Part shown: piece after piece, positions 1-4,612 of the stretch
How the letters are laid out: each line of letters opens with the position of its first letter
Numbering within the stretch: the first letter of the stretch is position 1
Assembly (NCBI GenBank): GCA_903958265.1
Contig: CAJBSQ010000258.1
Span: 1-6,040 of the forward strand
Source of the DNA: an uncultured Planctomycetaceae bacterium
Lineage (GTDB): Bacteria; Planctomycetota; Planctomycetia; Pirellulales; UBA1268
Direction of reading: 5' to 3'
Length of the DNA stretch: 6,040 nt
The notes under the pieces: model-generated
Databases searched by the model: none
What the model saw: only the letters and a program-made list of their open reading frames with translations
What the model was told of the DNA's origin: nothing
Program-made: the position numbers and the translations under genes

Positions 1-90
1 CAGGCCGAACTCGATCAGCTCGGAAAGTCGGTGTTTCAGTCGCTGTGGAGGGCCGACTTCCTGGCGATCGGCCGAGAGCGGGTTTCCTGA
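1..90 (+). CDS. C-terminal fragment of an unidentified protein
   Basis: Reading from base 1, the first frame is open for 29 codons and ends at a TGA at 88-90. The third codon positions are mostly G or C, as in the clear genes of this window. The peptide includes LDQLGKSVFQSLWRADFLAI, a plausible amphipathic C-terminus with mixed hydrophobic and charged residues. The start lies outside the window, so length and domains cannot be known, and I do not recognise the family. The gene converges on katG, with 121 bases between the two stops. It could be a chance open frame, since 29 codons is short, but the codon pattern and position favour a real gene end. Confidence 0.55.
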   Translation, partial: QAELDQLGKSVFQSLWRADFLAIGRERVS

Positions 91-168
91 CGATTCTCGG
101 GCGCACCGCTCACCCAACTCTGGTACCAGTTGGTCGGCGGCCAGGCCGTCGGGGGCAGGTCATGGTCT

Positions 169-194
169 GGAGGGCCCCGCGATGCCGGGCCTCC
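169..194 (-). terminator. weak hairpin between convergent gene ends
   Basis: Bases 169-177 (GGAGGGCCC) pair with 187-194 (GGGCCTCC), with one bulged G and a 9-nt loop. The hairpin starts 18 nt past the katG stop. A second small stem, CCAACT/AGTTGG, lies at 114-119/128-133 with an 8-nt loop and could serve the plus-strand gene ending at 90. Neither is followed by a run of T on its own strand, so both are only candidate, Rho-independent-like ends. Nothing else is visible in the 91-211 gap. Confidence 0.3.
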
Positions 195-211
195 CAAGCC
201 TCCGCGGCTCG

Positions 212-2497
212 CTATCGTGCCGTGGAGAGGTCGAACCGATCGAGGTTCATCACCTTGGTCCAGGCAGCCACGAAGTCGGTGACAAACTTGTCACCGGCGT
301 CCGCGCTCGCGTAGACCTCGGCGATCGCTCGCAACTGAGAGTTGGAGCCAAACACCAGATCCACGCGACTGGCGGTCCACTTCAGGTCGCCCGACGCACG
401 GTCTCGGCCCTCGAAGAAGTGGTCGCACACCGGCGACTTCCGCCATTCGGTCCCCATGTCGAGCAGATTGACGAAGAAGTCGTTGGTCAGCATCTCTGGG
501 CGCTTGGTGAAGACGCCCAGTTGGGCCTGCGGGCCACTGCCCGCGTTGATGCCCAGAACGCGAAGCCCACCCACGAGAACGGTCATCTCAGGGGCCGTGA
601 GCGTCAGCAGTTGGGCCCGGTCCACGAGCAGCTCTTCCTCGCGGCGATCGATCTTCCTCGCGGTGTAGTTTCGGAAGCCATCGGATGTGGGCTCGAGCAC
701 GGCGAACGACTCGACATCGGTCAGCGCCTGGGTGGCGTCGGTGCGGCCTGCGGTGAACGGTACGGAAACGTCGTGTCCGGCCCGCTTGGCAGCCTCCTCG
801 ACGGCGGCAACGCCACCGAGCACGATCAGATCGGCGATGGAGACCCGCTTGCCGTCAGTTCGCCCGGCATTGAACTGCTGTTGAACCCGCGCGAGCGTGG
901 CCAGCACGCGGGCGAGTTCGGCGGGCTCGTTCACCTCCCAATCCTTCTGGGGTGCCAGCCGAATCCGACCGCCGTTGGCACCGCCCCGCTTGTCGCTGCC
1001 GCGAAAGGTCGATGCCGACGCCCAGGCCGTGGAAACGAGGTCGGAGATCGACAGGCCCGATCCAAGCAACGTTTGCTTGAGGGCCGCCACGTCTCGTTCG
1101 TCGATCAGCGGATGATCCACCGCCGGCACGGGATCCTGCCAGAGCTGCGGCTCCGGCACCTCGGGCCCCAGGAGCCGTGACACGGGCCCCATGTCGCGAT
1201 GCGTGAGCTTGTACCAGGCCTTCGCAAACGCGACCTCAAACTCCGCCGGGTTTTGATGAAACCGCTTGGAGATTTTCTCGTAGCTCGGGTCCATCCGCAG
1301 GGCCATGTCGGTCGTGAACATCATCGGGGCATGCGACCGCTTCGGGTCGTGGGCATCGGGCACGGTGCCCTGGGCTGCGGCGTCTTTCGGGGTCCATTGC
1401 CAGCCGCCGGCCGGGCTCTTCGTGAGCTCCCATTCGTAGCCGAAGAGGTGCTCAAAGTAGCCGTTGGACCACTGCGTGGGCGTGGTCGTCCACGCCCCCT
1501 CCAGGCCGCTGGTGATCGTGTCATCGGCATTGCCCTTGCCGAAGCTGTTCTTCCAGCCCAGGCCCTGCTCGACGATGTCAGCACTCTCCGGCGCCGGGCC
1601 GACGTGATCCGCGCTGGCGGCGCCGTGCGATTTTCCGAAGGTGTGGCCGCCGGCGATCAAGGCCACCGTTTCTTCGTCGTTCATCGCCATGCGGCCGAAG
1701 GTCTCCCGAATATCCCGGGCCGCGGCGAGCGGATCGGGCTTGCCGTTGGGTCCCTCCGGGTTGACGTAGATCAAGCCCATCTGGACGGCGGCCAGCGGGT
1801 TTTCGAGCTGCCGATCACCGCTGTAGCGATTGTCGCCGAGCCACTCGCTCTCAGGTCCCCAGGAAATGTCCTCCTGCGGCTCCCAGACGTCGGAACGCCC
1901 GCCGGCAAACCCGAATGTCTTGAAGCCCATCGACTCCAGCGAGACGTTGCCGGCAAGCATCATCAGGTCGGCCCAGGAGATCTTGTTGCCGTACTGCTGC
2001 TTGATCGGCCAGAGCAGCCGCCGCGCCTTGTCGAGGTTGGTGTTGTCGGGCCAGCTGTTGAGCGGGGCAAACCGCTGGGTGCCGTAGCCCGCGCCCCCCC
2101 GGCCGTCGCTGATCCGGTAGGTACCCGCGCTGTGCCATGCCATCCGAATGAAGAGCGGACCGTAATTGCCGTAGTCGGCTGGCCACCAGGCCTGCGACGT
2201 GGTCAGGAGTTTCCGCAGGTCCTGCTTCAAGGCATTCAGGTCGAGCGTCTGAAACGCCGCGGCGTAGTTGAAGTCGCCGCCCATCGGACTCACGCCGGGG
2301 GCATTCTGATGCAGAATCTTGAGGTTGAGTTGATCCGGCCACCAGTCGGCGTTTGACATGACGCCGGCTGCCGTATTCCGCGCCGAGGCCGCAGGGACAT
2401 CGTGCATCACCGGACACTGCCCCGCAGGATCCTGTGCGAATGCAGCCGAGGCGAGGATTGCCGCCATCACGCCGCAGAACATGTGTCGCGATGCCAT
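212..2497 (-). CDS. katG: Catalase-peroxidase KatG, probably exported
   Basis: This haem enzyme removes hydrogen peroxide by catalase and peroxidase reactions. The 761-residue product has the two-domain KatG layout. The N-terminal active domain shows distal Arg118, Trp121 and His122 (RMAWHSAGTYR), Tyr244 (GLIYVNPEGP), Met270 (RMAMNDEE), proximal His285 (GGHTFGKSHG), Trp336, Asp397 and Arg434. Trp121-Tyr244-Met270 match the Met-Tyr-Trp adduct that gives the family its catalase activity, and Arg434 matches its mobile arginine. Ser330 aligns with Ser315 of the Mycobacterium enzyme. The C-terminal half (from about 465) is the degenerate domain without haem ligands. Residues 1-21 look like a Sec signal: Arg4, a hydrophobic stretch, then AFA before Gln22. 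The typical CPVMH motif follows at 28-32. Family members are usually about 720-740 residues, so the leader explains the extra length. The ATG is fixed by AAGGAG 7 nt upstream. No peroxide regulator gene is adjacent. Confidence 0.97.
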   Translation of the reverse strand: MASRHMFCGVMAAILASAAFAQDPAGQCPVMHDVPAASARNTAAGVMSNADWWPDQLNLKILHQNAPGVSPMGGDFNYAAAFQTLDLNALKQDLRKLLTTSQAWWPADYGNYGPLFIRMAWHSAGTYRISDGRGGAGYGTQRFAPLNSWPDNTNLDKARRLLWPIKQQYGNKISWADLMMLAGNVSLESMGFKTFGFAGGRSDVWEPQEDISWGPESEWLGDNRYSGDRQLENPLAAVQMGLIYVNPEGPNGKPDPLAAARDIRETFGRMAMNDEETVALIAGGHTFGKSHGAASADHVGPAPESADIVEQGLGWKNSFGKGNADDTITSGLEGAWTTTPTQWSNGYFEHLFGYEWELTKSPAGGWQWTPKDAAAQGTVPDAHDPKRSHAPMMFTTDMALRMDPSYEKISKRFHQNPAEFEVAFAKAWYKLTHRDMGPVSRLLGPEVPEPQLWQDPVPAVDHPLIDERDVAALKQTLLGSGLSISDLVSTAWASASTFRGSDKRGGANGGRIRLAPQKDWEVNEPAELARVLATLARVQQQFNAGRTDGKRVSIADLIVLGGVAAVEEAAKRAGHDVSVPFTAGRTDATQALTDVESFAVLEPTSDGFRNYTARKIDRREEELLVDRAQLLTLTAPEMTVLVGGLRVLGINAGSGPQAQLGVFTKRPEMLTNDFFVNLLDMGTEWRKSPVCDHFFEGRDRASGDLKWTASRVDLVFGSNSQLRAIAEVYASADAGDKFVTDFVAAWTKVMNLDRFDLSTAR

Positions 2498-2504
2498 TGC
2501 CCGG

Positions 2505-2510
2505 CTCCTT
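2505..2510 (-). promoter_or_regulatory. katG ribosome binding site
   Basis: Read on the minus strand this is AAGGAG, a near-perfect Shine-Dalgarno sequence with 7 nt to the ATG at 2497. It supports the start that includes the signal peptide. It lies only 4 nt downstream of the base of the leader stem-loop, so folding of that stem could affect ribosome access. Confidence 0.85.
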
Positions 2511-2514
2511 GTCG

Positions 2515-2541
2515 GTCTGGCACGGGCTACCCGTGCCAGAC
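2515..2541 (-). repeat. 12-bp perfect inverted repeat in katG leader
   Basis: Bases 2515-2526 (GTCTGGCACGGG) are an exact inverted repeat of 2530-2541 (CCCGTGCCAGAC), with a 3-nt loop. In the katG transcript this would fold into a very stable hairpin ending 4 nt before the Shine-Dalgarno sequence. It could be an mRNA-stability or translation-control element, an operator for a dimeric regulator, or one copy of a dispersed palindromic repeat. The sequence shows the symmetry; the role is inference. Confidence 0.8.
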
Positions 2542-2590
2542 GGTTGATCGGATCGGTGTCGGGCGTCAGCCACGCTGCCCCGCCACCGTG

Positions 2591-2606
2591 CTGCGAAGTA
2601 TCGCAG
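2591..2606 (-). promoter_or_regulatory. dyad across the katG -10 box, candidate operator
   Basis: CTGCGAAGTATCGCAG consists of exact 6-bp arms (CTGCGA/TCGCAG) around AGTA. The proposed katG -10 (GATACT on the minus strand, 2597-2602) lies inside it. A dimeric repressor bound here would block RNA polymerase. It does not match the Fur/PerR box or the classical OxyR consensus that I know, so no regulator is proposed. Confidence 0.45.
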
Positions 2607-2625
2607 GCATTGCGGTGTGGTTCAA
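2597..2625 (-). promoter_or_regulatory. katG promoter, sigma-70-like
   Basis: On the minus strand, TTGAAC (2625-2620) is followed after exactly 17 nt by GATACT (2602-2597); each matches its consensus at 4 of 6 positions. Transcription would begin near 2590, giving a leader of about 90 nt that contains the 12-bp hairpin and the AAGGAG. A further short dyad, GTTCA-GCG-TGAAC, lies upstream at 2652-2664, where an activator could bind. Confidence 0.5.
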
Positions 2626-2723
2626 ACGCACGAGATGCATCGGATGTCTTGGTTCAGCGTGAACTGGAATCGCGTGGGCAAGGCGAAAGGGAACACCGTG
2701 CGGCTCCATGCCGCTTCAGTCAC

Positions 2724-2747
2724 GGCCATGGGAGCCCCTCCCAGGCC
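2724..2747. repeat. imperfect hairpin between katG and the small Cys gene
   Basis: TGGGAG (2729-2734) pairs with CTCCCA (2738-2743) around a CCC loop. The stem is extended outward by GGCC (2724-2727)/GGCC (2744-2747), with one bulged A. Neither side has a T-run, and no gene ends here on either strand, so it is unlikely to be a terminator. It lies in the divergent intergenic region, about 40 bases before the small gene, and may be an operator or leader structure. It may also be a chance product of GC-rich sequence. Confidence 0.35.
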
Positions 2748-2786
2748 AGTGGCCGCAGCCGCCCAATGTCTGGTAGACCTTCTCTC

Positions 2787-3026
2787 ATGGATGCCACTGC
2801 GGACAATCACCCCCAATCGTGTCGGTCGTGCTGTTTTTGGCGGCCTGTGAAAACGGTCGGCGACGGCACCGGCTGGGGGCAGTGCCGCAGAATGCCCCCT
2901 GCCCTGCCCGCGATCCGCGACGACAAACTCGCCCTCGTGGGTATCTGGCCCCACACCGATGGTCGCGACTGGTGCGGTGAATGGCAGCCAGGGGACGACC
3001 GCCCCGGGGGCGGACCGCCCCGATAA
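2787..3026 (+). CDS. Small four-cysteine protein, function unknown
   Basis: The predicted product has 79 residues. It carries Cys12 and Cys15 in a C-x2-C pair followed by C16-F-W, then GWGQCRRMPP with Cys33, then IWPHTDGRDWCGEW with Cys63. This C-x2-C / G-x-C-R / W-P-x-T-x(n)-W-C-G-E order recalls small uncharacterised proteins in bacteria and phages in which four cysteines probably hold a metal; that comparison is from memory. The tail (69-79) is Pro/Gly-rich. There is no signal peptide or membrane segment, so it is probably cytoplasmic. The ATG at 2787 was chosen because it leaves a short N-terminus before the first Cys; an in-frame ATG at 2766 would give 86 residues. Neither has a clear Shine-Dalgarno sequence, which lowers confidence. 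It is read divergently from katG, but that does not prove a redox role. Confidence 0.65.
   Translation: MDATADNHPQSCRSCCFWRPVKTVGDGTGWGQCRRMPPALPAIRDDKLALVGIWPHTDGRDWCGEWQPGDDRPGGGPPR
2999..3021 (+). repeat. two competing GC hairpins at the gene end
   Basis: CCGCCC (2999-3004) can pair with GGGCGG (3008-3013), or GGGGCG (3007-3012) can pair with CGCCCC (3016-3021); both use the same central arm. The direct repeat ACCGCCCC flanks it at 2998-3005 and 3014-3021. The structure lies in the last codons of the small Cys gene, ending 2 nt before its TAA. It may slow or end transcription, but no T-run follows. The codons for the Pro/Gly-rich tail alone could produce this pattern. Confidence 0.3.
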
Positions 3027-3085
3027 CCCGGGAGGCACGCGGGCTGAAAATAGGGGCTTTGAGGCCCGGAACTCCCCCCCCGGTG

Positions 3086-3114
3086 TTGTGGCCGGACGTG
3101 CCGAATGCTAGAAC
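3086..3114 (+). promoter_or_regulatory. possible promoter of the RNA-binding protein gene
   Basis: TTGTGG (3086-3091) is separated by 17 nt from TAGAAC (3109-3114), which is preceded by TG in the extended -10 position (3106-3107). Initiation near 3121 would give a 5' leader of almost 120 nt. A perfect TTGACA occurs at 3135-3140, but no credible -10 follows at 15-19 nt. Bases 3027-3239 hold no convincing gene, and an 8-C run lies at 3074-3081. Confidence 0.35.
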
Positions 3115-3239
3115 GTTTCTCGTTCGACTGACCCTTGACAGCACTCTTTTCCGTTCGGGAACTGCGGGTTGTGCTTCAGCAAAGGTCGACTGGTCGATGG
3201 GTTCTTGAACAGTTCCCCATTTCTTGAGGTTTGAGTTCT

Positions 3240-3671
3240 ATGTCTCGGAAGATTTACGTGGGGAACCTCCCCTGGTCCACCGCGTCGGCGGATCTCGAAG
3301 CGATGTTTGCTCCTCATGGTGCTGTGCGGAGCGCCGAGGTGATCTCCGATCGTGAGACGGGCCGTTCGCGCGGCTTCGGTTTCGTCGAAATGGAGACCGA
3401 CGAGGGCCTGCAGGCGGCGATCGCTGCCCTCAACGGGCAGGAGATCAACGGCCGTCCGCTGACGGTCAACGAAGCCCGTGAGCGTACGCCCCGTCCGGGC
3501 GGCGGTGGCGGCGGCGGCGGTCGCGGCTACGGCGGTGGCGGCGGTGGCGGCTACGGCGGCGGCGGCGGTGGCGGTCGTGGTGGCTACGGCGGCGGTGGTG
3601 GTGGCTACGGCGGTGGTGGTGGTGGTGGCTACGGTGGCGGCGGCGGTGGCCGCGGCGGCGACCGCTACTAG
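3240..3671 (+). CDS. RRM RNA-binding protein with glycine-rich tail
   Basis: The 143-residue protein has one RNA recognition motif (about residues 3-81) and a low-complexity tail. RNP2 is IYVGNL (5-10). RNP1 is RGFGFVEM (44-51), with the expected stacking aromatics Tyr6, Phe46 and Phe48. Residues 87-140 contain 46 Gly, 5 Tyr and 3 Arg, and the protein ends DRY. The layout matches the small RRM proteins of cyanobacteria and planctomycetes and the plant glycine-rich RNA-binding proteins, which bind single-stranded RNA; cyanobacterial members are often cold-induced. A role as an RNA chaperone in the cytoplasm is inference. The ATG at 3240 is preferred because TTGAGG ends 10 nt upstream; an in-frame TTG at 3231 would add three residues but sits directly on that Shine-Dalgarno sequence. 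A strong hairpin 49 nt after the stop suggests a single-gene transcript. Confidence 0.95.
   Translation: MSRKIYVGNLPWSTASADLEAMFAPHGAVRSAEVISDRETGRSRGFGFVEMETDEGLQAAIAALNGQEINGRPLTVNEARERTPRPGGGGGGGGRGYGGGGGGGYGGGGGGGRGGYGGGGGGYGGGGGGGYGGGGGGRGGDRY
3498..3659 (+). repeat. GGC/GGT codon repeat encoding the Gly-rich tail
   Basis: These 54 codons form an irregular array of glycine blocks, each ending in TAC (Tyr) or CGY (Arg). Every glycine codon is GGC or GGT, with no GGA or GGG. At DNA level this is an imperfect GGY triplet repeat, prone to replication slippage, so tail length is likely to vary between strains. On the other strand it produces a spurious His/Arg-rich open frame. Confidence 0.9.
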
Positions 3672-3719
3672 TCTGGCGTGATCGACGGGCGGCTATGCCC
3701 GATGTCGTTCCAAATCGCA

Positions 3720-3756
3720 TCACGGGAGTCGGGTGATCCCTGCCCGGCTCCCGTGA
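3720..3756 (+). terminator. strong hairpin after the RRM gene
   Basis: Bases 3720-3733 pair with 3743-3756 to give a 14-bp stem: T-A, then CACGGGAG/CTCCCGTG, one G-U pair, then CGGG/CCCG. The loop is 9 nt. It begins 49 nt past the RRM stop and ends just before the proposed rpsR promoter, the right place to insulate the two genes. The following GCGTGTTATAGTG has scattered Ts but no proper T-run, so termination may be imperfect. Confidence 0.6.
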
Positions 3757-3759
3757 GCG

Positions 3760-3768
3760 TGTTATAGT
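3760..3768 (+). promoter_or_regulatory. extended -10 promoter for rpsR
   Basis: TGTTATAGT carries TG one base before TATAGT, which matches the -10 consensus at 5 of 6 positions. The upstream -35 region is weak (CTGCCC at 17 nt), as is common for extended -10 promoters. Initiation near 3775 would give an rpsR leader of about 55 nt. It sits directly behind the hairpin, so rpsR probably starts its own transcript here. Confidence 0.5.
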
Positions 3769-3829
3769 GTGGCCCGGTGCAAGCCGGTGCGTGGTTGTCA
3801 TCCCCTTTCGCGAGAGCTTCGAGACCCAG

Positions 3830-4114
3830 ATGAGTTTTGCAGGACCCCGGCAGAAGTTGGCCAAGACCGCCCGAAAAAAGGCGAAGCCCCGCCCCAAGGT
3901 GAAGCGTCGGGATCCGATCTTCATCGACGGTGCTCGGCCCCGTCCGATGTATGTCGACTACAAAGATCTCGAACTACTCGGCAAGTTGGTCAACCGCCAG
4001 GCGAAGATCATCGGCCGGCGAAAGACCGGTTGCACCGCGGCCAGCCAGCATGCGGTCACCAGCGCGATCAAGCGGGCTCGGTTCATGGCGTTGCTGCCGT
4101 ACGTGGGCGAATAG
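3830..4114 (+). CDS. rpsR: 30S ribosomal protein S18
   Basis: S18 binds 16S rRNA in the platform of the small subunit next to S6. The 94-residue product has a basic N-terminal arm (residues 8-27, rich in Lys and Arg). This is followed by the S18 core: YVDYKDLELLGKLVNRQAKI, then GRRKTG (62-67) and AIKRARFMALLPYV (79-92). The last motif is close to the family consensus, whereas RQAKIIGRRKTG departs from the usual RGKILPRR-TG. The ATG at 3830 was chosen because it begins a normal-length S18; an in-frame GTG at 3767 would overlap the promoter and add 21 unlikely residues. The ribosome binding site is weak (GAGAC). The usual partners rpsF, ssb and rplI are not beside it. The thioesterase gene begins 61 nt downstream and may be read through. 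Confidence 0.95.
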   Translation: MSFAGPRQKLAKTARKKAKPRPKVKRRDPIFIDGARPRPMYVDYKDLELLGKLVNRQAKIIGRRKTGCTAASQHAVTSAIKRARFMALLPYVGE

Positions 4115-4120
4115 TCGTTT

Positions 4121-4138
4121 GCCCCGGTAGCCTGGGGC
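4121..4138 (+). terminator. short hairpin after rpsR
   Basis: GCCCC (4121-4125) pairs with GGGGC (4134-4138), followed inward by a G-U and a G-C pair, leaving the 4-nt loop TAGC. It begins 6 nt after the rpsR stop. No T-run follows, so it may be a weak or partial terminator between rpsR and the thioesterase, or simply a 3'-end stabilising stem. Confidence 0.35.
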
Positions 4139-4175
4139 GACGGCAGGCACGACGGACAACGACGGGTACGACACC

Positions 4176-4601
4176 ATGGCGCCGCTCACGACCCGCCGAC
4201 GTGTCGAGTTTCGCGACACCGACGCAGCCGGTATCGTTCACTTTTCCGCCTTCTTTTTCTGGATGGAATCGGCCGAGCACGAGTTGCTCCGATCCGCGGG
4301 TATCGCCGTTGTGGACCATGGTCCCAACGGCATTGATGCCAGTTGGCCGCGGGTGTCGGCCACGTGCGATTACGTGTCGGCCGCGAGGTTTGGTGAAGAC
4401 CTCGATATCGAGGTCGGCGTCGCGGCGGTGGGTCGCACGAGCGTCACGTACTCATTTGCGTTTTCACACGCTGGCAGGAGCGTCGCCCGCGGCCGCGTGG
4501 TCGCGGTGCGGTGCCTGATGCACCCGGGTCGTAAGCCTGAAGCGGTGCCGATTTCCGCCGAGATCATCGCGCGGCTCGAACCCTATCGCTCGGCCACCTG
4601 A
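4176..4601 (+). CDS. Hotdog-fold acyl-CoA thioesterase (4HBT/YbgC type)
   Basis: Members of this family hydrolyse acyl- or aroyl-CoA thioesters in the cytoplasm. The 141-residue protein is of normal single-hotdog length. It opens with RVEFRDTDAAGIVHFSAFFF, in which Asp16 aligns with the catalytic Asp17 of Pseudomonas 4-hydroxybenzoyl-CoA thioesterase (D-x-D-x-A-G-I-V). His22 in GIVHF is typical of the YbgC-like branch. The central helix (27-43) and the strands from about residue 60 to 115 fit the fold. The substrate cannot be read from the sequence. One alternative is 1,4-dihydroxy-2-naphthoyl-CoA thioesterase of menaquinone synthesis, as cyanobacterial enzymes have a similar DTDAAGV-like motif. 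The ribosome binding site is weak. The stop is 11 nt before the ABC ATPase start, so the two are probably cotranscribed. Confidence 0.9.
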   Translation: MAPLTTRRRVEFRDTDAAGIVHFSAFFFWMESAEHELLRSAGIAVVDHGPNGIDASWPRVSATCDYVSAARFGEDLDIEVGVAAVGRTSVTYSFAFSHAGRSVARGRVVAVRCLMHPGRKPEAVPISAEIIARLEPYRSAT

Positions 4602-4612
4602 CGGGGACGGTC

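Noticed and set aside
182..1180. A 332-codon plus-strand open frame opposite katG
   Set aside because: It lies wholly antisense to a clear catalase-peroxidase and shows no recognisable domain. Long antisense open frames are expected where the real gene has high third-position GC.
1199..2356. A 385-codon plus-strand open frame opposite the N-terminal half of katG
   Set aside because: Same cause as the previous one. The translation is Arg/Gly/Ala/Pro-rich without motifs, while the opposite strand carries all the haem-site residues of KatG.
1851..2573. A 240-codon minus-strand frame overlapping the katG start
   Set aside because: It overlaps katG in another frame, runs through the leader hairpin and promoter region, and has no family resemblance.
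2358..2786. The upstream part of the open frame ending at 3026, which would make a 222-residue protein
   Set aside because: It would overlap the katG start and its leader hairpin, and its residues before about 2766 look random. Only the last 79-86 codons show ordered motifs.
2622..3038. A 138-codon minus-strand open frame
   Set aside because: It is antisense to the four-cysteine gene, has no motif and no ribosome binding site, and has the biased composition of a shadow frame.
3135..3140. Perfect TTGACA as a -35 box for the RRM gene
   Set aside because: No sequence resembling TATAAT is found 15-19 nt downstream, so the extended -10 at 3106-3114 was preferred.
3498..3659. Possible CRISPR-like or minisatellite array
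   Set aside because: The repeat is an irregular triplet pattern inside a reading frame, with no spacers and no constant repeat unit.
3466..3924. A His/Arg-rich minus-strand open frame that looks metal-binding
   Set aside because: The His/Arg blocks are just the reverse complement of the GGC/GGT glycine codons of the RRM protein tail.
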